From: Maea johnstoni
Taxonomy: Eukaryota > Annelida > Polychaeta > Spionida > Magelonidae
Reading direction: 5' to 3'
Assembly: GCA_963942565.1 (NCBI GenBank)
Contig: OZ012697.1
Location: 14,034,449 to 14,098,448 of the forward strand
Length of the DNA: 64,000 nucleotides
A program made the position numbers and the translations under genes. The notes beneath the pieces were generated by a model. That model was not told where the DNA came from, searched no databases, and saw only the letters and a program-made list of their open reading frames with translations. Positions 1 to 11,100 of the stretch are shown piece after piece. The number at the start of each line of letters is the position of its first letter. Within the stretch, counting starts at the first letter, position 1.

Positions 1-505
1 TTTCAGAAATCATAGGCCACCCTGGACCATAGTTTTAGCCAGCAGGGCATCTGTGTGTCGTTTGGACACCCAAAACCCTCAAAAACCACCCATCATAAAA
101 CACCCAAATTTCTTTGCATAAAAACTCAATATAATTCCATTGATATTATGTAAGTATATTCTGCCTTATTTTGGTAGGTAAATGCATGTTTATGGTAGAA
201 ATCTGAATATACTGTACAATAGGAATTTAATCCGAGGTGCAAATTAACCAAATTTGTGATTTCGACTTTTCCCGAGATCTTTTATTCTGAATAACCAATC
301 TTGAAGGTTGATATCCTAATGACAGGAACAATATACCTGAGTTTCATTATACCGAACTGAAAACACTCGGAAAGATTCGGCAAAATAAACCACTCGTATT
401 AATTTACTATTCTACAGTATTGTGATCTTCCCTGAAAAAATTGGATGCCCAAACTTTTACAATTGCCAATTTTGGACACAGCTTCTAAATCCTGGGTAAG
501 ACCCT
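1..505. repeat. Diverged dispersed repeat, first copy
   Basis: This stretch shares scattered blocks with 1745-2105 and, in part, with 6597-6700. Shared pieces include the 'gccagcagggcatctg' type start, 'atgcatgtttatggt' type middle and a 'tttggacac...cctgggtaagac' type end. No open frame of interest is seen in it. It is an old multi-copy element of unknown class, and its termini could not be fixed. Confidence 0.45.
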
Positions 506-576
506 GAACCCATGATAATAGCAGTTATTAAAGAGTGTTCCAAATTTACGGTAAAGATGTACATTCTGTGTTTCAG

Positions 577-781
577 TGTGCGTATTACGACGTCCACCTA
601 TCCCGTGCCGTGCGTCTGTAACCAGGACCAGATCAGCGATTGGTTCGAAGGACTGGCAGAATGCTTGCATTGGAACGTGCGAAAACCGCAGAAGGCCTTT
701 TCCAAAACCGAGAGTTCCACAAGCCTGGTATCGCTCAATTCAGAACTCAACAACTTTGATCAGAGTGACATGGATTATTAA
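577..781 (+). CDS. Probable 3'-terminal exon of an unidentified host gene
   Basis: A frame of 67 codons opens right after a good acceptor (tgtgtttcag at 567-576) and ends with TAA at 779-781. The codons are GC-richer than the surrounding AT-rich DNA, and the peptide has a coding look: cysteines near the start (VPCVCNQDQ), an acidic/aromatic stretch (DWFEGLAECLHW), then a Ser-rich polar tail ending in QSDMDY. The exon starts in phase 2, so the first base completes a codon of the preceding exon, which lies left of the window or further up in unrecognised sequence. I do not recognise the family. The stop codon lies within the TTAA target site of the MITE that follows directly, and an AATAAA at 955-960 inside that MITE is the nearest polyadenylation signal. 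It could be a chance frame; the acceptor plus composition argue against it. Confidence 0.45.
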
Positions 782-986
782 CCCTTCCAATGCTGAGGCT
801 ACTTTTCTCCAAAGCACAAGGACGCAAAGATTCTTGAAAATCATCAGAACCCTGTCTTGTTGGTATTCATTGGAAAACTCTCGCCGAGTTCTCTCATATG
901 AGTACCCATGTGCCAGAGTTTCTGTAATCTTATAAACTTTTTGCATCATTTTGTAATAAAAAAAATAACCACCAGCAGCATAAGGG
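782..986 (-). mobile_element. piggyBac-like MITE, copy A
   Basis: A 205-bp element starting CCCTT after TTAA (778-781) and ending AAGGG before GTAA (987-990). It is the reverse complement of the copies at 10908-11100, 15586-15750 and 16307-16512 and has the same orientation as 2783-2987. TTAA target sites with CCCTT...AAGGG ends are the hallmark of piggyBac-type elements. It has no coding capacity. It abuts the stop codon of the upstream exon and in this copy contains AATAAA. Confidence 0.75.
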
Positions 987-989
987 GTA

Positions 990-2782
990 AACCGCCCTTC
1001 ATGCCAAGCTTCTCTTCTGATATTTGGGACAGAAAGGGTTAAAATTGATTTTTGGAGTTTTCATTGTATAGGATGCAAATTATTGTGCTGGTATCCATGG
1101 TGATGTATCAACCAATCACAGCAGAGCTTAAAAAAATCTTCATTGAATGGATCATACTAAAGGTTTTACCGTATTATTTCTATTTATAGTCTTTTTTTCT
1201 AAGAAACAAGGTATGTTATTAATTTCATTGGCTCTCACACACACCAGGGCCCGAAATATGTTGGCATCTTCATCGTAGGGATGAAGATCATTTTAGAAGT
1301 AACAATGCAATTAAGCTTTTGATATTGATCTTTTTCATATTGATAAAATGATATGATTTTTAAATGCTTTCTTGAAGTTTTTTTATTATCATTTTTTACA
1401 AAACATTTAGATATGCAAATGGCAAGGATTGCCTATTATGCGGACTGGTTATAAAACCAATAGACTTTTGGTATTTCTAAGTATTATGTATCTTGGATTT
1501 TGTTTACGCGACAATACCAGCACCTATTCCTTGCATTGGTTACACTTTGTGGTAAGTGTTTGATGTTAAACTTATCAAAATGCTATTATTTTGATATGAT
1601 ATTGGTATATTGCACATTTAGCAGATCTCTCTGCCTATTTTAGTGTGTTTTTCTTTTGGCAAAGTCTCAAGTAGAAAACTACTGTACATATCAGGAGGCA
1701 GGTTATATTTCGTAAGAACATTTTCTTTTATGAATAAAGGAATTCTGCTTCAATGAATGTTCAAGCTATTATGGTGTCCTTGTCATCAAGGCAGGGTCTT
1801 CGCCGGCGGGAAATGATGGCGTCATCTGGACCCCTAAACGCACAAAGATCACACATTAGAACACCCAATATCTTTGTGGGTAGTTCCTTAAAATGTTAAT
1901 TTCAAACAATTATAATTGAATATTTCCATCTCAATGTAATTTTTATGACATTGCATGAGCATAGTATGCCTTTTTCTCTTTAAACAAATACATGTTTATG
2001 GTTGATATCTGAATGTATTTTGTTCCCCCTTTTGAAAATAGGACGCCCATAAATTTTACAACTGTCATTTTTGGGCACCAAGTTTCTTGGTCCTGGCTAA
2101 GACACTACAAAAGCATTTGTGTATACATTCACTATTCATGCCAACATCTCACCACAACAGGAGGTGAAGGTTATATGCACATTTCTCAATCAAATATTTT
2201 GCTTTTGCTATAGAGATATCAGTGAAATAATAATGCACTGCAACAGGCACACCAGAGTTGATTATTTAATGTTTTGTTCGAGAGACATCACTAGAAGAGT
2301 AAGGCCTAATTTTGCTGCGACAGGCCTTAGGGGGTAATTATTTAGTGTGGCCTTATGACAGTAATCGATGTATTAGTAACTCACATTTACTGTGACAGTT
2401 GACACCTTAGTCTGTCATGTAGAATTTAGCCAGAGTCCCAGACCTATGTCTTTCATAGAGAGAGGGATTATTTGAAGAATGTATGCATTTCAATGTTTAG
2501 CGTTCAAACATTCTTTTCTCATCTACCTGACAAACTATCTGCTGATGAACTAATTGATGCTCACTGACTTTTTTGAGAGGACTCAAGTACCCTCTCTTAA
2601 TCCCATACTCTCGTGTCGTTGAATTATGGGGGCCGCCATCTTGTGGGGTAGTCGTAATTTTGTTTCATCCTTCACTTCTGTGGCTGCCTATTCCCTGCTC
2701 ACAAATGTCTTCTCTTACTCGTTCAACATGTGTGTGTTCTACCTCGCACAACTCTTTAACCTATTTGCATATGGAATCCTGA
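990..2782. other. Non-coding interval with one diverged repeat
   Basis: AT-rich sequence without a convincing exon. 1745-2105 is a diverged second copy of the repeat seen at 1-505. Short frames at 2013-2337 and 2573-2838 lack splice context and homology and look fortuitous. Confidence 0.5.
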
Positions 2783-2987
2783 CCCTTCCAATACTGAGGC
2801 TACTTTTGTCCAAAGCACAAGAATGCAAAGATTCCTGAAAAACATCTAAACCCTATCATGTTGCTATTCACGAGATAGCTCTCGCTGAATACTCTCAGAC
2901 GAGTACCCATGTGCTAGGGCTTCAGTCGTTTTTCAGCTTTTTTGCATCATTTTGTATTGGCCAAATTAGCCACCAGCAGCATAAAGG
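2783..2987 (-). mobile_element. piggyBac-like MITE, copy B
   Basis: A 205-bp copy of the same family as 782-986, CCCTTCC... to ...AAAGG, with an intact TTAA at 2988-2991 on the right and a decayed CTGA on the left. The internal sequence matches the other copies along its whole length, including the 'accagcagcat' right end. Confidence 0.75.
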
Positions 2988-3503
2988 TTAATTAGGTCTG
3001 GCAACTAGGCAAGTAAACTCCTTTAAACAATTCTTGCCTGGACATTTCCTGGACAAGAGTCGTCTGGACCTGCGATGCTTAAGCTTAAGAATTAAGCATA
3101 ACTCTGCGAAATATTTGAAGGAAAGTTGTAGATGTATTTTTGATGAACATCTTCCCTTGAAATCTTTATCTTATGATTGCTTTTGTTAGAGAGACATCAC
3201 CGATATAGTCAGGCAGTTTTGTCTACTGCAGGCATGAATGGGTTAATCAAATGTCAACACGAGAGAAGGGATTACTGAACCCATTTATATGATAATCAAA
3301 TGCCAAACAACAACTTTCCTTCAAAATGTGTGTGAAATTTTACTTTATATCCAAGTTATTTTCAAAAGTATGAGAGTAACTGACAATACTTTTACAGGAA
3401 ATCTGAGTGTGAATAGGTTAACTCAACAGGAACAACAACTTAAATCTGATAGTTCTCAACGTGTTGCTTCATTGGTGAAGTCTTTCCTTATCTTAGACTA
3501 GCA

Positions 3504-4130
3504 ATCCACCACCAGGTGGCATTCTTCTTTAGTGAAGCAAACCACCACCAGGTGACATTCTGCTGTATTGTAGCAACCCAGCACCAGGTGGCAATCATAT
3601 ATAGTATAGCAACCCACCACCAGGTGGCATTCTGCTGTAGTGTAGCAAGTCACCACCAGGTGGCATTCTTATGTAGTTTGGCAACCCGCCACCAGGTGAC
3701 ATTCTGATGTAGTGTAGCAACTCATCACCAGATAGGTGTCATATGTAGTTTGTTAACCCACCACCAGGTGGCGGTCATCTGTAGCGAAGCAACTGGTCAC
3801 TAGGTGGTAATATCATCGAGTGGTTTCAGGATGGAACTTCAGGATGAGAGACGGGATTTTTAGGGTTTCAACTTTTCTCTCAGAATGCTGCTAATTGTGT
3901 ACAAGCTTGTTGGGATGCACATTCCCATACCATATCTGCCCATGTGGTTCAAGAACCTGCCACCAGGTGACATTCTGCTGTAGTATGGCAACCCACCACC
4001 AGGTGGCATACTGCTGTAGTGTGGCAACTCACCACTAGGTGGCAGTCTTATGTAGTTTGGTAACCCACCACCAGGTGGGGGTTATCTGTAGTGAAGCAAC
4101 TTGTCCAAGTGGTTCAAGAACCTACCACAA
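3504..4130 (+). repeat. ~36-bp minisatellite carrying CTCF-like motifs
   Basis: Two blocks (about 3504-3815 and 3955-4130), separated by ~140 bp of unrelated sequence, consist of ~36-bp units built around CCACCAGGTGGCA followed by 'ttctgctgtagtgtagcaac'. About 13 units are readable; several are exact over the core (3507, 3615, 3653, 3991 regions) and others vary by one or two bases (for example CCACTAGGTGGCAG near 4030). The core fits the published CTCF consensus CCASYAGRKGGCR. The short frames through the array are by-products of the repeat. Confidence 0.85.
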
Positions 4131-4139
4131 GTGAGCGTC

Positions 4140-4416
4140 CATTGCACAGCATTGTGATATATAAACCAAACGGGTCTTAAATCTATCTTCGTCTTTACAT
4201 TTATTTGTAACAATGACTACATTTATAAATTCTATATGAATTTTCTATCACAAAGTAATTTATACTAAATTTGTTGAGTAATGAGTAGTATAACTCTGAT
4301 GGTAAGATAGGAAACATAAAAAGGTAGATTTATTTACCAATTCATGCTTAGAGTTGGCTTGTGTCGATGATACCTAATGAGCTATTGAAGAATGATATAA
4401 AGAAAAGGTGTTTGTT
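4140..4416. other. Non-coding AT-rich spacer
   Basis: No exon, repeat or RNA structure recognised between the minisatellite and the MITE that follows. Confidence 0.5.
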
Positions 4417-4427
4417 GTGTTACAATC

Positions 4428-4952
4428 AGGGGGGGTTTCGGATGCTTGTGCCGTATGCAAAAGAATTTCTTCAATGACAGCCTTTTAGCTCGGCCGTGAC
4501 CTCGTAAAAAGCACCAACTTTCATTGGTCTATTTTCGAGAGTTATTCTGTCAATATGAAATTGAAATTTGCACTACTTGTACTTCTCAATTAGAAATGTT
4601 TATTTTTGTGTTTAGATTTCATGAAAAGTATATTCTAATAACACAATTAGAGCAATTTCTAAGGTCCTTTTTTGGTGTTGTTGTGTTTATGCTAGTTGTA
4701 GGGACGTAGCGTTTGCTTATTTGGGCGTTCCCATACACGGAAACTGCTCGTAGTATTTGTTTAGGTCGTCTGCTACACTGGGGGCAAATTAATTCCCCAA
4801 TGATCCCCATGTTTTGAAAACATGTTATGTTGTATGCTACATGCAGAGGTCCGTCCACCTCTACGGCCATGTTCCAACTGCGCTCGGCTCGACGGCGCAT
4901 TTGATGATATGCAATATTTTTGCACACGGCACAAGCATCCAAAACCCCCCCT
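4428..4952. mobile_element. Non-autonomous DNA transposon with G-run terminal inverted repeats
   Basis: The left end (seven G, then 'tttcggatgcttgtgccg') and the right end are inverted repeats about 36 bp long with two or three mismatches. The sequence gtgttacaatc directly flanks both sides (4417-4427 and 4953-4963), giving a 9-11 bp target duplication depending on how the CAG...CTG edge is cut. A 9-bp duplication with CAG/CTG ends would suit a MULE-type element; the superfamily is not certain. There is no transposase. The 118-codon minus frame at 4619-4975 runs through the right terminal repeat and is probably accidental. Confidence 0.75.
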
Positions 4953-5023
4953 GTGTTACAATCAACATTTCTCACTCAGATATTTAGATTTTCAAAGATG
5001 AAACAAAAAAACAACAATCATTC

Positions 5024-5218
<195 letters not shown>

Positions 5219-5219
5219 A

Positions 5220-5770
5220 TATATACTTTCCAGACTTGCATAGGTGGACAGTTGGTTTCTTGAGAAGTTTTTGTTGGTCGCTCACAAAACCATCTTGAGA
5301 TTTTCATTTATGCTCAAATATTTGTCTGACATGAAGAAAATGTCTCATGATTGATTCATCAAGCTGCGTGGCATGAAATTTGTACAAAGTAAGTGAAATG
5401 GATATATTATATGTTTGTAAATATATGTTTTATGGGAAGGGACATTGATGTCAAGATGTGACCTGCATATTTAGTTTATTATTTGTGATTTGGAATTGTT
5501 TGGATTGGTTGAAGAATATAATTATGTAAATTTTACCATGGTTGTGTATAGATCTAAGACTAAGTTTCTAGATGGGTTGCTCATCATTCTATTTACGGTC
5601 AAACTTACTAAGAGAAATCACCACTGGAGGAAAAATTTGTCTTGTAGAATCGTTAACAAAAATGATAAATCATTTTACTTTACATTTGCCCTTAATTTGA
5701 AGCCAGGTCTCCGAGGGCATGTTGTCTTTCTAGAGTAAGTTCGACTCCATGCTGAAAGCACCAGAATGCA
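5220..5770. other. Non-coding interval between TA tracts
   Basis: An 82-codon frame at 5490-5738 has no splice sites, homology or codon signature that I can support. I see nothing else. Confidence 0.5.
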
Positions 5771-6371
<601 letters not shown>

Positions 6372-6583
6372 TGAAGGGCTTGCCCTAATGGCGGTGTGGT
6401 TTTAAGGCATTGCCACTGACTGCTTGCTGTCTCAAACCATCGTCTGGGTTCTAATCCTGGTGAGGGCATGTGAGAAAATTGCCAGTGACTTTGGGATAGG
6501 TTGTGGTTTTGAAAGGTACTCAGATTGCCTCCATCACTTACAACTTTTCTAGCAGAAAAAGTGACGAAAATCGCAACTCCAAA
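6372..6583 (+). mobile_element. tRNA-derived SINE, copy 1
   Basis: The head resembles a tRNA gene promoter: 'cctaatggcggtgtggt' in the box A position and 'gggttctaatcctgg' as box B (consensus GGTTCRANNCC). The body ('gggcatgtgagaaaattgccagtgactt', then '...agaaaaagtgac...') recurs at 51157-51340, in degenerate form at 54386-54590, and reversed at 61845-62063. The shared length is ~210 bp. Confidence 0.7.
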
Positions 6584-6703
6584 TTCCAATCACCTAGACT
6601 CTCTGTACCAGGACCTTAGCCAGCAAGGTGTCTGGTCATCATTTGGACACGATACCCTTGGAAATCATCCCATGCAAAATGTTGAATAACTTAGATGCTC
6701 ATA

Positions 6704-6920
<217 letters not shown>

Positions 6921-6929
6921 GTATTACAT

Positions 6930-7310
6930 GATCACCATTCGTGTATATTTCAGCAAGCACTTGTCTTGCTGCTACCATTGTACCAAATCAAACACAGGCA
7001 GGATCTGCATCAGTTGCTCCACTATTGCTAAATGTCAGTTGAGTCTTTTGTTTTCAAATGAAAGTAATCAATACAACATCCAACATCCGTGTATGATGCC
7101 CCTGCAAAATGGCGAATAACTCCTCTCGTAAGGGTGAGAGCAAATAACCCAGTTCAAATTCTAACAAAATACTGAATGCATTATGCAGCTACTTAGGAAA
7201 TCATCTTTGCTAAACCTTGTTCTTTGCAATTTAGGTTATAAGCCTTTCACAATAGTAGTTATGTCGGGATGATTGTGATACAAGACACAAGACAACTGGG
7301 TATTAACCCT
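6930..7310 (+). repeat. Copy of a ~480-bp dispersed repeat
   Basis: Contains the 'gatctgcatcagttgctcc' and 'tgaaagtaatcaatac' blocks that recur at 13020-13578, 28209-29420 and 57400-57990. It preserves the uninterrupted form of the site into which the Harbinger element inserted at 13.58 kb. Function unknown. Confidence 0.6.
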
Positions 7311-7949
7311 TACTAGCAGGCCCCCGTGCACAGCACGGGTTTGGATTCTAAGCCATATTCAGTGAAGCTCAAAAAAACTGCCTTAACCACTCAAAAAAAT
7401 AGAACCCTTACAGAACCATAGACGTCGCTCTTGTTTGTTTTTTAACTCATGTATAGATTCCCCAACCCCTGCACCAACTAATCAAGATACTGAAACACCA
7501 CCTAAATGATAATAATAAGAGAGAGAGAGAGAGGGTGCGACAACTTTTTTTAAAAGAAAGGGAGAGAAGATCCCCATAGGGGACAGGGCTCAACAGTACC
7601 CTGCCAACCCAAGTAGTCCGGCAGGGCAAGTTGGACATAGGCCACCCATGATCAGAAAGTCCTGCCAGGCGTTCAGTTTGCCAAGCCAATTTGATAGAAC
7701 TCATGTTTAAATTCCCCAAACCCCTGCCCCCACTAATCAAGATATTGTGACACCCAGGGTCTGACACTTAGATTTTAGGCTTGGGTCCCGAAAAGCTATT
7801 TTAATCAATTTAGTGGTCAAAAACAGCATTTCTGTATTATTATACTATACATACTATTTTGGGCCCCTAGTCTAAAGAATCTAGGGGCCCACAGCAAAAG
7901 CTAGGGGCATATGCCCCTGGGAAAGACGAACCCTGGACATCACATACAT

Positions 7950-7987
7950 AATGAGAGAGAGAGAGAGCGAGAGAGAGAGAGAGAGAG
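7950..7987 (+). repeat. (GA)n microsatellite
   Basis: GA dinucleotide run directly before the 33-bp minisatellite. The same junction is found at 55189-55227 in the second copy of the element. Confidence 0.9.
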
Positions 7988-10480
7988 TGACAGGGGGCAG
8001 TTAATAAAGGGGCAGTAGAGTGACAGGGGGCAGTTAATAAAGGGGCAGTAGAGTGACAGGGGGCAGTTAATAAAGGGGCAGTAGAGTGACAGGGGGCAGT
8101 TAATAAAGGGGCAGTAGAGTGACAGGGGGCAGTTAGTAAAGGGGCAGTAGAGTGACAGGGGGCAGTTAATAAAGGGGCAGTAGGGTGACAGGGGGCAGTT
8201 AATAAAGGGGCAGCAGGGTGACAGGGGGCAGTTAATAAAGGGGCAGTAGAGTGACAGGGGCAGTTAATAAAGGGGCAGTAGAGTGACAGGGGGCAGTTAA
8301 TAAAGGGGCAGTAGAGTGACAGGGGGCAGTTAATAAAGGGGCAGTAGAGTGACAGGGGGCAGTTAATAAAGGGGCAGTAGAGTGACAGGGGGCAGTTAAT
8401 AAAGGGGCAGTAGGGTGACAGGGGGCAGTTAATAAAGGGGCAGTAGGGTGACAGGGGGCAGTTAATAAAGGGGCAGTAGAGTGACAGGGGGCAGTTAATA
8501 AAGGGGCAGTAGAGTGACAGGGGGCAGTTAATAAAGGGGCAGTAGAGTGACAGGGGGCAGTTAATAAAGGGGCAGTAGAGTGACAGGGGGCAGTTAATAA
8601 AGGGGCAGTAGAGTGACAGGGTCAGTTAATAAAGGGGCAGTAGAGTGACAGGGGGCAGTTAATAAAGGGGCAGTAGAGTGACAGGGGGCAGTTAATAAAG
8701 GGGCAGTAGAGTGACAGGGGGCAGTTAATAAAGGGGCAGTAGAGTGACAGGGGGCAGTTAGTAAAGGGGCAGTAGAGTGACAGGGGGCAGTTAATAAAGG
8801 GGCAGTAGGGTGACAGGGGGCAGTTAATAAAGGGGCAGCAGGGTGACAGGGTCAGTTAATAAAGGGGCAGTAGAGTGACAGGGGGCAGTTAATAAAGGGG
8901 CAGTAGAGTGACAGGGGTTAGTTAATAAAGGGGCAGTAGAATGACAGGGGGCAGTTAATAAAGGGGCAGTAGAGTGACAGGGGGCAGTTAATAAAGGGGC
9001 AGTAGAGTGACAGGGGGCAGTTAATAAAGGGGCAGTAGAGTGACAGGGGGCAGTTAGTAAAGGGGCAGTAGAGTGACAGGGGGCAGTTAATAAAGGGGCA
9101 GTAGGGTGACAGGGGGCAGTTAATAAAGGGGCAGCAGGGTGACAGGGTCAGTTAATAAAGGGGCAGTAGAGTGACAGGGGGCAGTTAATAAAGGGGCAGT
9201 AGAGTGACAGGGGGCAGTTAATAAAGGGGCAGTAGAATGACAGGGGGCAGTTAATAAAGGGGCAGTAGAGTGACAGGGGGCAGTTAATAAAGGGGCAGTA
9301 GAGTGACAGGGGGCAGTTAATAAAGGGGCAGTAGAGTGACAGGGGGCAGTTAATAAAGGGGCAGTAGAGTGACAGGGGGCAGTTAATAAAGGGGCAGTAG
9401 AGTGACAGGGGGCAGTTAATAAAGGGGCAGTAGAATGACAGGGGGCAGTTAATAAAGGGGCAGTAGAGTGACAGGGGCAGTTAATAAATGGGCAGTAGAG
9501 TGACAGGGGGCAGTTAATAAAGGGGCAGTAGAGTGACAGGGGGCAGTTAATAAAGGGGCAGTAGAGTGACAGGGGGCAGTTAATAAAGGGGCAGTAGAGT
9601 GACAGGGGGCAGTTAATAAAGGGGCAGTAGAGTGACAGGGGGCAGTTAATAAAGGGGCAGTAGAGTGACAGGGGGCAGTTAATAAAGGGGCAGTAGGGTG
9701 ACAGGGGGCAGTTAATAAAGGGGCAGTAGGGTGACAGGGGGCAGTTAATAAAGGGGCAGTAGAGTGACAGGGGGCAGTTAAAGGGGCAGTAGGGTGACAG
9801 GGGGCAGTTAATAAAGGGGCAGTAGAGTGACAGGGGGCAGTTAATAAAGGGGCAGTAGAGTGACAGGGGGCAGTTAATAAAGGGGCAGTAGAGTGACAGG
9901 GGGCAGTTAATAAAGGGGCAGTAGAGTGACAGGGTCAGTTAATAAAGGGGCAGTAGAGTGACAGGGGGCAGTTAATAAAGGGGCAGTAGAGTGACAGGGG
10001 GCAGTTAATAAAGGGGCAGTAGAGTGACAGGGGGCAGTTAATAAAGGGGCAGTAGAGTGACAGGGGGGCAGTTAATAAAGGGGCAGTAGAGTGACAGGGG
10101 GCAGTTAATAAAGGGACAGTAGAGTGACAGGGGGCAGTTAATAAAGGGGCAGTAGAGTGACAGGGGGCAGTTAATAAAGGGGCAGTAGAGTGACAGGGGG
10201 CAGTTAATAAAGGGGCAGTGGAGTGACAGGGGGCAGTTAGTAAAGGGGCAGTAGGGTGACAGGGGGCAGTTAATAAAGGGGCAGTAGAGTGACAGGGGGC
10301 AGTTAATAAAGGGGCAGTAGGGTGACAGGGGGCAGTTAATAAAGGGGCAGTAGAGTGACAGGGGGCAGTTAGTAAAGGGGCAGTAGAGTGACAGGGGGCA
10401 GTTAATAAAGGGACAGTAGAGTGACAGGGGGCAGTCAATAAAGGGACAGTAGAGTGACAGGGGGGCAGTCAATGAGGGAG
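7985..10480 (+). repeat. 33-bp minisatellite, ~75 copies
   Basis: Units of 33 bp composed of gagtgacaggg, ggcagttaataa and aggggcagta are repeated head to tail for ~2.5 kb with very few variants (ttagtaaa, aggggtgac, missing g). Recurrent runs of the same variants (around 8132, 8759 and 9054) suggest that blocks of units were copied together. Because 33 is divisible by 3, both strands show long fake frames such as repeated LTAPCHSTAPL on the minus strand. Confidence 0.95.
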
Positions 10481-10907
10481 TTAATTTCAACACCACAGCC
10501 CTGAGTACACATGCACTAATTCTCCCTATCAACCTATAGTGCTGTATGATGTAGAGTTTTTTGCAACATTGTATACTTTTATAGATAGAGTTGAAAGAGG
10601 GGGAGAGCAACATTGTATAATTTCATAGATACAGTTGTACAACATTGTATGAAATACATTGTATCATATCGGGTGGCTGCAGACATATGTCATTGATGTG
10701 ACCTGGACTGGCTGCAGACACTTTTTCATTGCCATTGGCAACCGGCTATTTTTCAAGATAATAAGTTAAGTAAACACAATTTCGAAAAAACAAAAGTGAA
10801 TGCATTAATCGGAAACAACTACCAATTGATCCATGGCAGCAGTGTAGCCCGGCAGGGCATATCCCACGAGAAAACCTCCAACAACGAACCTGCCAAGTGA
10901 GTATTAA

Positions 10908-11100
10908 AATATAGATGCTGCTGGTGGCTAATTTGGCTAGTAGAAAAAATGAAACAAAAAACCTGTACCTAAAAAATGACTGGAACGCTGGCATATGGAT
11001 ACTCTGTGAGAGCAATCCAATCAATACCAACATAACAGGCTTTAGAGAGTTTTCAAAAATCTTTGCGCTTTAGACGAAAGTTGCCTTGGCATTGGTAGGG
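10908..11100 (+). mobile_element. piggyBac-like MITE, copy C
   Basis: Matches copies D and E in plus orientation from 'atgctgctggtggctaatttgg' to '...cattggtaggg'. TTAA lies on the left (10904-10907); the right TTAA has decayed. Confidence 0.6.

Larger units (their letters stand above)
7311..10740 (+). mobile_element. Compound repeat element with internal 33-bp minisatellite, copy 1
   Basis: The order is: a short hairpin (cccgtgc/gcacggg near 7324-7340), a ~130-bp block ending 'cgtcgctcttgttt', a block 'actcatgtatagattcccca' that is repeated ~230 bp later, a GA tract, the 33-bp minisatellite, and a ~260-bp tail ('cacagccctg...agagggggagagcaacattg'). The same blocks in the same order occur at 53957-55780, so this is one mobile or multi-copy unit. 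There is no transposase. A Helitron/Helentron-like non-autonomous element with a tandem-repeat core is a reasonable guess but not proven. Confidence 0.6.

Noticed and set aside
4619-4975. 118-codon cysteine-containing minus frame
   Set aside because: It begins in the terminal inverted repeat and flank of a MITE and matches no family I know.
7985-10480. CRISPR-like regular repeats
   Set aside because: Unit and spacer are not distinct; it is a head-to-tail minisatellite in a eukaryotic genome.
9935-10613. 167- and 191-codon minus frames with repeated LTAPCHSTAPL / CPLSLYCPFIN
   Set aside because: The 33-bp unit is divisible by three and lacks stops in some frames. There is no start/splice context or non-repetitive flank, so these are products of the minisatellite.
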